Shown here: positions 24,627 to 36,997 of the stretch, piece after piece
Position numbering within the stretch: the stretch's first letter is position 1
Layout: every line of letters begins with the position of its first letter
Source of the DNA: Variovorax sp. PAMC26660
GTDB taxonomy: Bacteria; Pseudomonadota; Gammaproteobacteria; Burkholderiales; Burkholderiaceae_C
Assembly: GCF_014302995.1 (NCBI RefSeq)
Contig: NZ_CP060295.1
Span: 5,881,501-5,945,500 of the forward strand
DNA: 64,000 nt
Direction of reading: 5' to 3'
The notes under the pieces: generated by a model
Database searches by the model: none
Seen by the model: only the letters and a program-made list of their open reading frames with translations
Told to the model about the DNA's origin: nothing
Position numbers and translations under genes: made by a program

Positions 24627-26225
24627 ATGTTCTTGAGCAATGTCTCAATTGGCAAGCGTCTGGCCATCGTGCTGGGCGCCATCCTGGCGCTGTTTCTCGC
24701 CACCAGCGTCGCCGCGGTGCTGAAGCTGCAGCAACTGAGCCTGGAGATCGACACCATGATCCAGGACAACGTGAAGACCGAGCGGGCGGGTTCCGACTGG
24801 CTGCGCCACACCACCTCGGGCGTGCAGCGCGCGGCCGCCATTGCCAAGAGCAGCGACGCCAGCCTGATCGACTACTTCGCGCCCGCAACGGCCAAGTCGA
24901 TCAAGGACACCAACGAGCTGCAGAAATTCATCGAGACCAAGCTGGTCAAGCCTGCGGAGCGCGAACTGTTCGAGAAGGTCGGCAACCTGCGCAAGGCCTA
25001 CCTGGCTTCGCGCGAAGAAGTGAGCAAGCTCAAGCTGACCGGTGACCTTGCCGGCGCCAACCGCGCCTTCGATGCCCAGTTCCAGCCCACGTCGACCAGC
25101 TACCTCGCCGGTGTGCAGCAGGTCGTGGACATGCAGCGCGAGCAGCTCGACGCCGCCGCCGCCCGCGCCAACGACCTGCAGGCGCAGACCCGCACGCTGC
25201 TGATCGTCTGCTCCGCAGTGAGCCTGGTCCTGGGCGCGCTGCTGGCGTGGCTGCTGGCCCGCAGCATCACGCAACCGTTGCGCAGTGCCGAGACCATCGC
25301 GCAGTCGATTGCCGACATGGACCTGACGGGCGTTGCCCAATCGAGCTATGCCAAGGACGAAACTGGCCGCCTGCTGCGCGCGCTGGACCTGATGCGCTCG
25401 GCCTTGCAGGGCTCGTTGATGCAGGTGCATGGCGTGGTGATGAACGTCTCGACGGCCAGCACCCAGATCGCGATGGGCAACCACGATCTGTCGTCGCGCA
25501 CGGAAGCGCAGGCGAGTTCGCTGGAGCAGACCGCCGCATCGATCGAGGAACTCACCTCGACCGTCAAGCAGAACGCGGACAACGCGCGTCAGGCCAATCA
25601 ACTGGCCACGTCGGCATCGGAAGTGGCAGTGAAGGGAGGCAGCGTGGTGTCGCAAGTAGTCGACACCATGGGCTCGATCAATGCATCGTCCAAGAAGATC
25701 GTCGACATCATCGGCGTGATCGACGGCATTGCTTTCCAGACCAACATCCTGGCGCTGAACGCAGCGGTCGAGGCGGCCCGTGCCGGTGACCAGGGACGCG
25801 GCTTTGCGGTGGTGGCTTCCGAAGTGCGAAGCCTTGCGCAGCGCTCGGCCGCGGCGGCCAAGGAAATCAAGACGCTGATCGGTAACTCCGTCGAAAAGGT
25901 CGAGGAAGGCAGCCGACAGGTGGCCGATGCGGGCCGCACCATGGACGAGATTGTCGGCAGCGTGAAACGCGTGACCGACATCATGGGCGAGATCAGCGCG
26001 GCGAGCCAGGAGCAGACCTCGGGCATCGAGCAGATCAACCAGGCCATCACGCAGATGGACCAGGCGACACAGCAAAACGCCGCGCTGGTCGAAGAGGCCT
26101 CGGCGGCGGCCCAGTCGCTTCAGGAACAGGCGGGCAGCCTGTCGAAGATCGTCGGCGAGTTCAAGCTGGAACAGGGCGGCCAAGGCGGTCGCAGTGCGAC
26201 ACGGGCCCTGGGTTACGCGGGCTGA
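24627..26225 (+). CDS. Methyl-accepting chemotaxis protein
   Basis: 532 residues from the ATG at 24627. The first membrane helix is at about 9-31 and the second at about 190-212, with a four-helix-bundle-type ligand domain between them. A HAMP domain follows, then the signalling hairpin with the invariant tip [22 protein letters not shown] and [20 protein letters not shown]. There is no C-terminal NWETF-like CheR/CheB tether; the protein ends in RALGYAG. The attractant is unknown. Confidence 0.93.
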   Translation: MFLSNVSIGKRLAIVLGAILALFLATSVAAVLKLQQLSLEIDTMIQDNVKTERAGSDWLRHTTSGVQRAAAIAKSSDASLIDYFAPATAKSIKDTNELQKFIETKLVKPAERELFEKVGNLRKAYLASREEVSKLKLTGDLAGANRAFDAQFQPTSTSYLAGVQQVVDMQREQLDAAAARANDLQAQTRTLLIVCSAVSLVLGALLAWLLARSITQPLRSAETIAQSIADMDLTGVAQSSYAKDETGRLLRALDLMRSALQGSLMQVHGVVMNVSTASTQIAMGNHDLSSRTEAQASSLEQTAASIEELTSTVKQNADNARQANQLATSASEVAVKGGSVVSQVVDTMGSINASSKKIVDIIGVIDGIAFQTNILALNAAVEAARAGDQGRGFAVVASEVRSLAQRSAAAAKEIKTLIGNSVEKVEEGSRQVADAGRTMDEIVGSVKRVTDIMGEISAASQEQTSGIEQINQAITQMDQATQQNAALVEEASAAAQSLQEQAGSLSKIVGEFKLEQGGQGGRSATRALGYAG

Positions 26226-26237
26226 TCGGGCCGCGCC

Positions 26238-27056
26238 TCAGCGCAGCATCGTCGACATCGCCGAGCAGCAGTTCAGCATGCGCACGGCCGCTTCGACCGT
26301 CTCGGCGGTGAAGCGCAGGTTCACGCCATCGACGCGCTCGAAGTTCGGCCATTGGCAGAACAGGTCGGCCAGCCCCGGCGACTGGCAACGCAGCGTGACC
26401 ACCAGCGGGCCCTTGAACACCAACGGCAGTGCGTTTGCGCGCGCGGCCAGCGCTTCTTCGACGCCTGCGCGAATCGCATGGCGCGACTGCTCGGGCGAGA
26501 GCGACACGCCGCTGTAGTACCCCGTGGCGCGCTTGGTCTGCACGAAGGTCGCGTGCGGAAAGAGCGGCCGGTTCTCGGCGATGAACATGTCGTCGCCGCT
26601 GCCCATCACCACTGGCGCGCCGTACTCGCCGGCCAGCGCGCCGTAGACGCCGGCTTCGCCCAGCTCCTGATCGCCGAACCAGATGCCGGCAAAGGCAAAG
26701 CCGTTGATCGTGTGCGCGAGGATGCCGCGCCCCTGCGCGCGCGAGTGGTAGCCCACCATGCAGACCGCGTCCACGCCTTCTTCCACGCCCGCCACCATGC
26801 TCAGGTAGCGCGGCTTGCCCTGCACCACGCGCGCACGCGCATCGAGCACGTCGGGCGGCATGTTGCGAAAGCCGCCGTGCGAGTCGTTCACCAGCACCTC
26901 GGTGGCGCCGGCGTCGAAGGCACCCGCGATGGCCGCGTTGGCCTCGTGCGCCATCAGCAGCCGGGCGCGTTCGTATTCCGGGTTGCCCTGACGCGTCTGC
27001 TCATGGTGATAGACGCCGGCAACGCCTTCGATGTCGGTGGAGATCAGGACTTTCAT
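26238..27056 (-). CDS. dppA: M55 family D-aminopeptidase (DppA-like)
   Basis: 272 residues. Zinc-ligand motifs are STDIEGVAGV (Asp8, Glu10), VNDSHGGFRN, MVGYHSRA and the acidic GDDMFIAE stretch, as in Bacillus DppA. DppA removes D-amino acids from peptides such as D-Ala-D-Ala. This is the last gene of the peptide operon, 15 bases after the P1 peptidase gene. It probably completes breakdown of imported cell-wall-type or D-amino peptides. Confidence 0.88.
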   Translation of the reverse strand: MKVLISTDIEGVAGVYHHEQTRQGNPEYERARLLMAHEANAAIAGAFDAGATEVLVNDSHGGFRNMPPDVLDARARVVQGKPRYLSMVAGVEEGVDAVCMVGYHSRAQGRGILAHTINGFAFAGIWFGDQELGEAGVYGALAGEYGAPVVMGSGDDMFIAENRPLFPHATFVQTKRATGYYSGVSLSPEQSRHAIRAGVEEALAARANALPLVFKGPLVVTLRCQSPGLADLFCQWPNFERVDGVNLRFTAETVEAAVRMLNCCSAMSTMLR

Positions 27057-27071
27057 GGGCGGAGGGTTTCC

Positions 27072-28139
27072 TCAGGCGAGGGGTGAAAGGGAAGACGCCG
27101 GCAGCAAATCGCCGAGCGCGGCGCGGTGGTTGCCGTCGCGGCCCGTGACGGGCGTCGCGCGCCACAGCGCATGAAGAATAGCCTGCTCGGTGCTGTCGGC
27201 CGCAGCCTGGAACAGCCCATCGAGCAGGCCGTCGTGCAGCATCGCCACGGCCGGCATCGGCCGTTCGACACGGTCGGGCACGGTGTAGGCGGTCGAAAAA
27301 GCCAGCACGATGTCGCCGCTGCCATGGCCGAAGACCGAGCCCGTGCGGGCCAGTCCCGCGCCTGCGCGCAGTGCAAGCCGGCGCAGTTGCCGCGCATCGA
27401 GCGGCGCGTCAGTGGCCACGACGATGATGATCGAGCCCTTCTCGGGTTCGCCTGAAGCCGCGGCGTTGCGCGATGCCTGCATCGCCGCCAGCCGCTCGCC
27501 GACCGCATGACCCGCCAGCAGCATCTGCGGTTGGCGCCCGTAGTTGGCCAGCACCAGCGCACCGACCGTGTGCAGCCCGCCATCGCGCGACGACACGCGG
27601 CGCGAAGCGCTGCCGATGCCGCCCTTGAGCTGAAAGCTCGACATGCCGCGCCCCGCGCCGACCGAGCCCTGCGCGAAGTCGGCGGCGGCGCTGTCGAAGG
27701 CATGCAGGTAGTCGGCCTCCGTCACCGCCATCCGCTGGATGTCGTTCAGAAAGCCATCGTTGCACTCGAAGACCAGCGGATTGACCGTGGGCAGCGCCCG
27801 TCCGGTCTCGGGGTTGGCGGCAGCGCACTGGCGGATCTGTGCCGTGCCCACGGTGCCGACCGAGAAAGTATTGGTCAGCGCGATCGGCGTTTCGAGCACG
27901 CCGAGTTCAGCGAGCTGCACCAGCCCCACGCTCTTGCCGAACCCGTTGAGCACCACCGCAGCCGCCGGCACCTTGTCGCGGAACGGATCGCCGGCATGCG
28001 GGCGGATGACCGTCACGCCAGTTTGCACATCGCCATCGCTCAGTGTCTGGTGGCCGACCGTGACGCCCGCAACGTCGGTGATGGTGTTGCGCTCGCCCTG
28101 GAGCAGGTGGCCGATGAAGGGCAGGGTGGTGGAGGGCAT
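27072..28139 (-). CDS. P1 family (S58, DmpA-like) self-processing aminopeptidase
   Basis: 355 residues. The precursor carries the autocleavage motif Gly-Ser in EKGSIIIVVATDAPL, with Ser236 as the new N-terminal nucleophile of the beta subunit. Other signatures are GERNTITDVAGVTVGHQTL at the start, NPLVFECNDGFLND and the GAGRGMSSFQLKGGIGSASR stretch. DmpA enzymes release N-terminal L- and D-amino acids or beta-amino acids from small peptides. It lies between the ABC permease gene and dppA with 15-base gaps on both sides. Confidence 0.9.
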   Translation of the reverse strand: MPSTTLPFIGHLLQGERNTITDVAGVTVGHQTLSDGDVQTGVTVIRPHAGDPFRDKVPAAAVVLNGFGKSVGLVQLAELGVLETPIALTNTFSVGTVGTAQIRQCAAANPETGRALPTVNPLVFECNDGFLNDIQRMAVTEADYLHAFDSAAADFAQGSVGAGRGMSSFQLKGGIGSASRRVSSRDGGLHTVGALVLANYGRQPQMLLAGHAVGERLAAMQASRNAAASGEPEKGSIIIVVATDAPLDARQLRRLALRAGAGLARTGSVFGHGSGDIVLAFSTAYTVPDRVERPMPAVAMLHDGLLDGLFQAAADSTEQAILHALWRATPVTGRDGNHRAALGDLLPASSLSPLA

Positions 28140-28154
28140 GAAGAAGAGAAGAAC

Positions 28155-29081
28155 TTACTGGCGGTCGATCTTCGGATCGAGCGCGTCGCGCAGGGCGTCG
28201 CCCAGCAGGTTGAAGGCGAGCACGGTGAAGAAGATCGCCAGGCTGGGGAACAGCGCCACGTGCGGCGAGGTCACCATGTCGGCGCGCGCCTCGTTGAGCA
28301 TCGCGCCCCACTCGGGCGTTGGCGGCTGCGCGCCCATGCCCAGGAACGAAAGGCTGGCCGCCGTGATGATCGAGGTGCCCACGCGCATCGAGAAATACAC
28401 CACGATCGAAGAGATGGTGCCAGGCAGGATGTGCCGCACGATGATGGTCCAGTCCGACGCGCCGATGCTGCGCTCGGCCTCGATGTAGGTCTGCTGCTTG
28501 AGCACCAGCGTGTTGCCGCGCACGAGCCGCGCGAACGCCGGCACGCTGAACACCGACACCGCCACCACCACGTTGGTCATGCTGCTGCCCAGGATGGCCA
28601 CCACGCCCAGCGCCAGCAGGATGCCGGGGAAGGCGAACAGCACGTCCGAGATGCGCATGACGATGCGGTCCCACCAGCCTTCGTAGTAGCCCGCGAGCAG
28701 GCCGAAGGCCGTGCCGATGAAGCCGCCCACCAGCACAGACAGGAAGCCGGCCGCCAGCGAGATGCGCGTGCCCGCCAGGATGCGGCTGAAGATGTCGCGG
28801 CCCAGCGGATCGACGCCGAACCAGTGCGTGGCCGAAGGCCCGCTGTTCAGCATGTCGTAGTCGAAGAAGTTCTCCGGATCGAAGGGCACGATCCACGGCG
28901 AGAACACCGCGATGAGCACCAGCAACAGCACGAAGATGGCCGCCACGATGCCCAGCGGCTGCTTCTTGAAGCGGCGCCAGCATTCGCCCCAGGGCGTGCG
29001 GACCTTGCCCGCGGTTTGCACCACGGCAACGGGGGACAGTGGAACGATGGATTCGGCAGGCACGCCGGAAGCTTGCGTCAT
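28155..29081 (-). CDS. gsiD: Peptide/glutathione ABC transporter permease (GsiD-like)
   Basis: 308 residues from the ATG at 29081. It has the N-terminal OppC-type segment and six helices, with [22 protein letters not shown], the EAA loop ([22 protein letters not shown]) and the C-terminal [21 protein letters not shown] typical of DppC/GsiD. It pairs with GsiC encoded 10 bases upstream. Confidence 0.92.
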   Translation of the reverse strand: MTQASGVPAESIVPLSPVAVVQTAGKVRTPWGECWRRFKKQPLGIVAAIFVLLLVLIAVFSPWIVPFDPENFFDYDMLNSGPSATHWFGVDPLGRDIFSRILAGTRISLAAGFLSVLVGGFIGTAFGLLAGYYEGWWDRIVMRISDVLFAFPGILLALGVVAILGSSMTNVVVAVSVFSVPAFARLVRGNTLVLKQQTYIEAERSIGASDWTIIVRHILPGTISSIVVYFSMRVGTSIITAASLSFLGMGAQPPTPEWGAMLNEARADMVTSPHVALFPSLAIFFTVLAFNLLGDALRDALDPKIDRQ

Positions 29082-29091
29082 GGCTGCTTGC

Positions 29092-30012
29092 TCACTTGTA
29101 GCGGATGGTCGGGTTGATGTAGCCGTACAGCACATCGACCACGAGATTGATCAGGATGAATTCGAGCGAGAACAGCAGCACCAGCGTCTGGATGACGGGG
29201 TAGTCGCGCATCTGCACCGCGTCCACCAGCAGGCGGCCCAGGCCCGGCCAGTTGAAGACCGCTTCGACCAGGATCGAGCCGCCCAGCAGAAAGCCGAACT
29301 GCAGGCCCATCATCGTGACCACCGGAATCAGCGCGTTGCGCAGCGTGTGCTTGAACACCACGCTGGTTTCGTGCACGCCCTTGGCACGCGCGGTGCGCAC
29401 GAAGTCTTCCTGGATCACCTCGACGAAGGACGCACGCGTGAAGCGCGCCATCACGGCGGCCACGGCCGCGCCCAGCGTGATCGAGGGCAGGATGTAGTGC
29501 TTCCAGGTGGCGGCGCCCACGGTGGGCAGCCAGCCGAGCTGGACCGAGAAGATCTGCATCAGCAGCATGCCCAGGGCAAATGCCGGGAATGAGATGCCGG
29601 ACACGGCGAGCGTCATGCCCAGCCGGTCGGGCCATTTGTTGCGGTACACCGCCGACACGATGCCGATCCCCATGCCGAAGATCACGGCCCACACCATGCT
29701 GGTGATGGTCAGCATCACCGTCGGGAAGAAGCGCTCGGCAATCTCCGTCGACACCGGCCGCCGCGTGCGGATCGAGGTGCCGAAGTCGCCTTGCACCATG
29801 TGGGCGAAGAAGCTCACGAACTGCTGTGGCAGCGGCTTGTCGAGGCCCAGTTCCTGGCGCACCATGGCCACGGTCTGCTCGTCGGCGTCCTGTCCGGCGG
29901 CAAGGCGCGCCGGGTCGCCGGGGAGCATGTGGACGAACAGGAACACCAGCACTGCCACGATGAGCAGTGTCGGGATCAGGCCCAACAGTCGTTTGAGGAA
30001 GTAATTCAGCAT
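29092..30012 (-). CDS. gsiC: Peptide/glutathione ABC transporter permease (GsiC-like)
   Basis: 306 residues with the DppB-type start [27 protein letters not shown], and the EAA loop [26 protein letters not shown]. Six membrane helices can be drawn. It belongs to the gsi operon and is preceded by a strong hairpin located between gsiB and this gene. Confidence 0.92.
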   Translation of the reverse strand: MLNYFLKRLLGLIPTLLIVAVLVFLFVHMLPGDPARLAAGQDADEQTVAMVRQELGLDKPLPQQFVSFFAHMVQGDFGTSIRTRRPVSTEIAERFFPTVMLTITSMVWAVIFGMGIGIVSAVYRNKWPDRLGMTLAVSGISFPAFALGMLLMQIFSVQLGWLPTVGAATWKHYILPSITLGAAVAAVMARFTRASFVEVIQEDFVRTARAKGVHETSVVFKHTLRNALIPVVTMMGLQFGFLLGGSILVEAVFNWPGLGRLLVDAVQMRDYPVIQTLVLLFSLEFILINLVVDVLYGYINPTIRYK

Positions 30013-30031
30013 GGGGTACGGTTGTCGCGAA

Positions 30032-30058
30032 CGGGCGGCAGCAGGAGGCCGCCGCCCG
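30032..30058 (-). terminator. Intra-operon hairpin between gsiB and gsiC
   Basis: CGGGCGGC at 30032-30039 pairs perfectly with GCCGCCCG at 30051-30058 across an 11-base loop. It lies 34 bases after the gsiB stop and 20 bases before gsiC, and no T-run follows on the minus strand. Hairpins here commonly stabilise the binding-protein mRNA or reduce permease expression; full termination is unlikely. Confidence 0.45.
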
Positions 30059-30092
30059 CCGGACAGTCAGTCAGGAAACGAAGAGCGCGCGA

Positions 30093-31646
30093 TCAGTTCG
30101 ACACCGCGATGGCGTCGATGTTGATGTTGCCGTCAGGTATCACGAACACACCCGACAGGCGCTTGGCGTGTGCCGACAGGTTCTGCTCGGTGACCAGCGG
30201 CACGCGCGGCAGGTCCTTGCGGATTTCGTCCTGCGCGGTCTTGTACAGCGCGGCCTTTTCCTTGTCGTCCACGGTGATCAGCGCCTTGGCGAGCGCAGCA
30301 TCCACCACATCGCTCTTGTAGAACGACATGTTGTTCAGCTTGGGCGCCCACGACTCGGACGCGAACAGCGGACGCAGGCCCCAGTCGGCTTCACCGGTCG
30401 ACGACGACCAGCCCGTGTAGTACATGCGCACCTTGGCCGTCTTCGCATCGGGCCATGCATCGACCAGCTCGGTGCGCTGGCCCACTTCGAGCGCCTGCAC
30501 CTGCAGCTTGATGCCCACTTGCGCGAGCTGTTGCTGCACGAACTGGATGGTCTTCTGGCTGGTCGTGTTGTTGTAGGCGCTCCACAGCACCGACTCGAAG
30601 CCGTTGGGGTAGCCGGCTTCGGCCAGCAGTTCCTTGGCCTTCTTCACGTCGTAGGGAATGGGCGCCATCTTCTCGGCGAACTTCACGCCCTGCGGCATCA
30701 CGCCTTGCGCGGGGAAGGCATAGCCGCCGAACGCGACCTTCGCTAGCGCTTCCTTGTTGATGGCATAGCCGATGGCTTCGCGCACCTTCGGGTTGTCATA
30801 GGGCTTTTGCAGCATGTTGAATGCCAGGAAGCGCGTGATGATCGACGGCGAGGCCACCACTTCGAGCTTGTCGCTCTTCTTCAGCAGCTCGGCCTGCTCG
30901 TAGGGAATCGGGAAGGCGAAGTCGGCTTCGCCGGTCTGCAGCATGGCGGCGCGCGTGTTGTTCTCGAGCACCGGCTTCCATTGCAGGTTGTCGACCTTCG
31001 GGTAGCCCTTCTTCCAGTAGCCGTCGAACTTCTTGGCCTTGACGGCGTCGGTCTGCTTCCACTCGACGAACTCGAAGGGGCCGGTGCCGACGGGGTGGAA
31101 AGCGATGTCCTTGTTGCCCCACTTCTTCAGCGCGGTCGGCGAAATCATCGCGGCCGATGCGTGGGCCAGCGAGTTGATGAAGGGGCCGAAGGGCTCCTTC
31201 AGCGTGATGCGCACGGTGCTGGGGTTCACCGCCTCGACCTTGCCAACACGGTTGAACTGGTTGTAGCGCAGCAGCTTGTTGTCTTGATTGAGCACGCGGT
31301 CGAGCGTGACCTTCACGGCTTCTGCATTGAAGTCGGTGCCGTCGTGGAACTTGACGCCGGTGCGCAGCTTGATGGTGTAGACCAGGCCGTCCTTGGACAC
31401 GTCGTAGCTCTCGGCGAGCACGTTCTGCACCTTCAGGTCCTTGTCGAACTGGAACAGGCCTTCATAGAAGGTCTTGGTCACGGCCGTGGTGATGGTGGTG
31501 TTGGTGTTGTACGGGTCCAGCGTTTCCGGCTGCCAGCCGATGGCCAGCACCACGTCTTTCGCGGCCAGCGCCGTGCCCGATGCGGCAATGGCGGCCAGGC
31601 CCAGCAGTGCGGATGCCCATCGCAGGGAGGAAGAAGATGGCTTCAT
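30093..31646 (-). CDS. gsiB: Glutathione/peptide-binding periplasmic protein (GsiB-like)
   Basis: 517 residues. The Sec signal peptide ends at GTALA. SBP family 5 features are WQPETLDPYNTNTTITTAVTKTFYEGLF, the DGTDFNAEAVKVTLDRVLN stretch and GTGPFEFVEWKQ. By length and N-terminal sequence it resembles GsiB of glutathione import. The peptidase genes in the same operon (isoaspartyl peptidase/gamma-peptide class, P1 and M55) support uptake of small, possibly modified, peptides. Confidence 0.9.
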   Translation of the reverse strand: MKPSSSSLRWASALLGLAAIAASGTALAAKDVVLAIGWQPETLDPYNTNTTITTAVTKTFYEGLFQFDKDLKVQNVLAESYDVSKDGLVYTIKLRTGVKFHDGTDFNAEAVKVTLDRVLNQDNKLLRYNQFNRVGKVEAVNPSTVRITLKEPFGPFINSLAHASAAMISPTALKKWGNKDIAFHPVGTGPFEFVEWKQTDAVKAKKFDGYWKKGYPKVDNLQWKPVLENNTRAAMLQTGEADFAFPIPYEQAELLKKSDKLEVVASPSIITRFLAFNMLQKPYDNPKVREAIGYAINKEALAKVAFGGYAFPAQGVMPQGVKFAEKMAPIPYDVKKAKELLAEAGYPNGFESVLWSAYNNTTSQKTIQFVQQQLAQVGIKLQVQALEVGQRTELVDAWPDAKTAKVRMYYTGWSSSTGEADWGLRPLFASESWAPKLNNMSFYKSDVVDAALAKALITVDDKEKAALYKTAQDEIRKDLPRVPLVTEQNLSAHAKRLSGVFVIPDGNINIDAIAVSN

Positions 31647-31731
31647 GGAAGAACTCCAGTCGGTTCGTGGAAAAAAAGCAGGAGGGCCTGCGGGATGAAA
31701 AATCGGAACGCGCCGCCGATGGCGTCAGGAA

Positions 31732-33609
<1,878 letters not shown>

Positions 33610-33638
33610 GGGAGTGCGAGAGAAAGAGGGCGCGCGTG

Positions 33639-34604
33639 TCAGGCGAAGATGGCTGTTACCGGCGCTTCATCGCCACGCGCGTGGCCGCGGTACATGCCTT
33701 CGGTGTTGAAGGCCAGGCTCAGGTTGCCGTGGCGGTCGATGGCGATCAGCCCGCCGGTGCCGCCGATGGCGGGCAGCGACTGCTGCACCACCGCGTGCGT
33801 AGCGGCTTCGAGCGTGGCGCCGCCGTAGGCCATGCGGGCGCAGACGTCGTAGGCCGCGGCAACGCGGATGAACATTTCGCCGCTGCCGGTGCAGGACACA
33901 GCGGCGGTGCGGTCGTCGGCATAGGTGCCGGAGCCGATGAGGGGCGTGTCGCCGATGCGGCCGACGCGCTTGTTGGTCATGCCGCCGGTCGATGTGGCTG
34001 CGGCAAGGTGGCCGTGCATGTCGAGCGCTACGGCGCCTACGGTGCCGAACTTCTTGTCTTCGTCGAGCGGTGGCGTCATGGTGGCGCCGTCGTGGTCGAC
34101 CACCACGCGGCCGGTGTCGCGCACGCGGTAGAGCTGCTGGCGGCGCGCCTCGGTGGAGAAGAACGCAGGCTCGACCATTTCCAGCCCGCGTTCGCGCGCG
34201 AAGGCTTCGGCGCCCGCGCCGGCCAGCAGCACGTGCGCGCCGTCTTCGAGCACGGCGCGCGCGGCGCGCACCGGGCGGCGGACGTGGCACACACCGGCGA
34301 TGGCACCGGCGGCGAGCGTGGCGCCGTCCATCACGGCGGCATCGAGTTCGTGGGTTTCGTCGTGGGTGAAGACCGCGCCGTGGCCCGCGTTGAAGAGCGG
34401 GCAGTCTTCGAGCATCTCGACGGCCAGGCATGTGGCGTCGAGTGCGCTGGCGCCCTTGAGCAGCATGGCCTGTGCGGCGCGCACGATGTTCTGCAGGGCG
34501 TCGTGGTAGGCCTGCGCCTGTTCGGGGCTGGTCGTTGCGGCGCTGATGGTGCCGGCGCCGCCATGGATGGCGATGACGGGAATGTGGGTGTTGTCGTTCT
34601 TCAT
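33639..34604 (-). CDS. iaaA: Isoaspartyl peptidase / L-asparaginase IaaA
   Basis: 321 residues, an Ntn hydrolase. The autocleavage site is [10 protein letters not shown], with Thr188 becoming the beta-subunit nucleophile; also [11 protein letters not shown], the [24 protein letters not shown] motif, [15 protein letters not shown] and [12 protein letters not shown]. It hydrolyses isoaspartyl dipeptides. Gene order iaaA-gsiA-gsiB-gsiC-gsiD is the E. coli arrangement. Its start overlaps the end of the RpiR gene by four bases. Confidence 0.95.
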   Translation of the reverse strand: MKNDNTHIPVIAIHGGAGTISAATTSPEQAQAYHDALQNIVRAAQAMLLKGASALDATCLAVEMLEDCPLFNAGHGAVFTHDETHELDAAVMDGATLAAGAIAGVCHVRRPVRAARAVLEDGAHVLLAGAGAEAFARERGLEMVEPAFFSTEARRQQLYRVRDTGRVVVDHDGATMTPPLDEDKKFGTVGAVALDMHGHLAAATSTGGMTNKRVGRIGDTPLIGSGTYADDRTAAVSCTGSGEMFIRVAAAYDVCARMAYGGATLEAATHAVVQQSLPAIGGTGGLIAIDRHGNLSLAFNTEGMYRGHARGDEAPVTAIFA

Positions 34605-35590
34605 CGGGAAGCTTTGTTCTTTTTCTTGCCGGCGCCGTTCAGGGCGGCGCCATCGGAGGAAGTGCTGGACGTGCCAACCGAGCGCGCGGCGGGGCCGTCG
34701 ATCCGCGGCAACCCGTTGGCGCCGTGCAGCCAGGGGCGCAACACCTGCAGCGTGCGGCGCGCCGATTGCACCGGGTCGGGCGCGCGCAGCGCTACCGCAC
34801 TGGTCAGCGCCTCGACCAGCGCGAGCACGCTGGTTTCGCAGTTCGGGCGGTAGCTGGTTTCGGTCTGGCAATAGAGCGCCACGTCGGCCAACGGCGCCAT
34901 CGGCGAGGTCGGGCGGTCGGTGAGCGCGATCACGCCGCAGCCTTGTTCGCGTGCGATCTGCGCAAGCATCACGGTGTCGGTCAGGTAGCGCGGAAAAGTC
35001 AGGCCGATGAACACGTCCTTCGGGCCCGCGTGCATCAGCGAGCGCGCCGCGTGCGTGACGCCGCTCACGCCCGGCAGCAGGCGCACGTCTCGGCAGCTGC
35101 TGTCCAGCCCGTGCTGCAGCAGGCCTGCGAGCCAGCCGCTGGCGCCGAAGCCTGCGATGTAGACCGAGCGCGCTTTGCCGATGCGTTCCACCGCGGCTTC
35201 GCAGGCGGTGTAGTCCAGCGTCTGGCGCGTGGCTTCGATGTTGCGGCGGCTTTCGTCGAGCGCGGTGGCGAACACCTCGGCCACCGTGGTCGGATGCTCG
35301 AGGTTGCCGCGCAGGCGCTCCACCGGTGCCACCAGCGATTCGAAGCCGCGCACGAGCTCGGCGCGGAAGGTGGCGTAGCCGTCGAAGTCCAGCGCGCGGG
35401 CGAAACGGTTGGCGGTGGCCACCGAGACACCCACCGCGGCCGCGAGCTCGTCGATGGGCAGCGTGGCCACCTGCAGCGGGTGCTCCAGCACGTAGTCGGC
35501 CACCTGCCGGTGCGAACGCGTCAGCCGTGGCAATGCCTGCGCAATGCGCTGGGCCACGGTGGTGCCTGGGGTGTCGACGTTGGTGCTCAT
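34601..35590 (-). CDS. MurR/RpiR-family transcriptional regulator of the peptide operon
   Basis: 329 residues. The N-terminal RpiR helix-turn-helix (LTRSHRQVADYVLEHP ... ELAAAVGVSVATANRFARALDFDGYATFRAEL) is followed by a SIS domain (SVYIAGFGASGWLAG, DVFIGLTFPRYLTDT, VIALTDRPTSPMAPLADVALYCQ). SIS domains bind sugar phosphates, fitting a signal such as a muropeptide-derived amino sugar, but that is inference. It heads the operon and probably controls it. The C-terminus is a low-complexity Ser/Lys tail. Confidence 0.9.
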   Translation of the reverse strand: MSTNVDTPGTTVAQRIAQALPRLTRSHRQVADYVLEHPLQVATLPIDELAAAVGVSVATANRFARALDFDGYATFRAELVRGFESLVAPVERLRGNLEHPTTVAEVFATALDESRRNIEATRQTLDYTACEAAVERIGKARSVYIAGFGASGWLAGLLQHGLDSSCRDVRLLPGVSGVTHAARSLMHAGPKDVFIGLTFPRYLTDTVMLAQIAREQGCGVIALTDRPTSPMAPLADVALYCQTETSYRPNCETSVLALVEALTSAVALRAPDPVQSARRTLQVLRPWLHGANGLPRIDGPAARSVGTSSTSSDGAALNGAGKKKNKASR

Positions 35591-35619
35591 GCGGGGAGTG
35601 GGGCGCCCGGAAGGGTGCG

Positions 35620-35672
35620 TTAATGAAAACTAGTTTACAAATATAAGTCAGTTAAGAAAATTTTCTGTCATT
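35620..35672. promoter_or_regulatory. A/T-rich promoter/operator region of the RpiR-gsi operon
   Basis: This is an A/T island about 30-80 bases upstream of the RpiR start in a GC-rich genome, with a perfect 10-base palindrome GAAAATTTTC at 35656-35665 and the pair AATGAAAA ... TTTTCTGTCATT around it. It is the likely site of the operon promoter and of RpiR binding. Confidence 0.4.
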
Positions 35673-35806
35673 TTGAGGCGAAGTTGCAAGTAACGGGCCA
35701 GGAGTGAGGGGGCTTTTGGAGCTGCGCATGGACGCGGCATGCGTGCCGTTTCCCTCGTGGCGCGCTCGTTTAAGCTCGTTGCAGTTCGCCTCTAGGTGTT
35801 TTCCCG

Positions 35807-36997
35807 ATGTCCTTGCTTCCTTCGCCGTCCGCGGCCACCGGCCCCGGCGCTGCCGGCGCATCTGCCCAGCCTTTGCAGGCCCGGAATTTCAGGATCGACA
35901 TCCTTCGCGGGATCGCGATTTCCCTCGTGCTGTTGCTGCACTTCCACCTGTCGTACTCGCTGCTCGACAGTCCATTGGCGGCCGTGCTGCCGGCGGAATT
36001 CATCAAGGCCGTTGCGCGCAATGGCAACTACGGCGTGACGATGTTCTTCGTGGTCTCGGGCTACCTCATCACCTCGACCACGCTGCGGCGCTACGGCAGC
36101 CTGGGCAACGTGGACGTGCGCAGCTTCTATGCGTTTCGCTTCGCGCGGATCGTGCCGTGCCTTGTCGTTGCGCTGGTGGTGATCGTGGTGCTCGGGCTGC
36201 TGAAGCAACCGGCATTCATGAATGTCGCCAAGCCCGGTTGGCCGGAGGTCGGCTATCCGGTCGCGGTGCTGTCGGTGCTGAGCTTCTGGCACAACGTGCT
36301 GATGCAGCATGCGTGGTACTTCAACTACGCGATGAACATCTACTGGTCGCTGTCGGTGGAGGAGGTGTTCTATCTCGCGTTTCCGCTGCTGTGCTTCGGG
36401 CTGAAGCGGCAATGGGCCATCGTGGCCGTGTGGGTGCTGGCGATCGTCGTGGGCCCGATCTACCGCAGCTTTCACACGGACGACGAGATCTACTTCATGT
36501 ACGGCTATCTCGCGTGTTTCGACGCGGTGGCCTTCGGTTGCTGCGCCGCGTTGCTGGCACAACGCTTCAGCCTTGGCAGTTGGGGAGGCCGCCAGCTACA
36601 GCTTGCCGCAGCCTGTCTCGTGGCCGTGACGTACCTGCGCGGGATTCAGGGCAACGAAGTCTTCGGCTTCACTGCCATCGCGGCCGGCACTGCCGTGCTG
36701 CTGATCGGCGCGCACAACGAGCGCGTGCCGGGCTGGGCGTTGCGCAGCAGGGCGTTGGCGGGGCTGCGCTGGCTGGGACGGCACAGCTATGAGCTGTACC
36801 TCTTTCACATCATCGTGCTGGGGTTGATGCGCAGCTTTGTGCCGCGTGGGGCGATGCCGGCTGTCTACAAGCTCCCCGCGATGGTCTTCTTTGTCGCGGC
36901 CTCGGTGCTTGTGGCATGGGGCGTCGCGCGGTTCTATTCGGAGCCGATGAATGCGAGGCTGAGGGCTTTCTTGCTTCGAGGGCGGGCGGCTCTCTGA
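35807..36997 (+). CDS. Acyltransferase 3 family membrane protein
   Basis: 396 residues, about ten membrane helices. Family signatures are IDILRGIAISLVLLLHFHLS with the conserved His, GVTMFFVVSGYLITSTTL, the RIVPC region, and WSLSVEEVFYLAFPL. Such proteins O-acylate surface sugars (O-antigen, peptidoglycan or exopolysaccharide). The gene stands alone, so the acceptor is unknown. It is divergent from the RpiR operon, and a large repeat lies directly downstream. Confidence 0.9.
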   Translation: MSLLPSPSAATGPGAAGASAQPLQARNFRIDILRGIAISLVLLLHFHLSYSLLDSPLAAVLPAEFIKAVARNGNYGVTMFFVVSGYLITSTTLRRYGSLGNVDVRSFYAFRFARIVPCLVVALVVIVVLGLLKQPAFMNVAKPGWPEVGYPVAVLSVLSFWHNVLMQHAWYFNYAMNIYWSLSVEEVFYLAFPLLCFGLKRQWAIVAVWVLAIVVGPIYRSFHTDDEIYFMYGYLACFDAVAFGCCAALLAQRFSLGSWGGRQLQLAAACLVAVTYLRGIQGNEVFGFTAIAAGTAVLLIGAHNERVPGWALRSRALAGLRWLGRHSYELYLFHIIVLGLMRSFVPRGAMPAVYKLPAMVFFVAASVLVAWGVARFYSEPMNARLRAFLLRGRAAL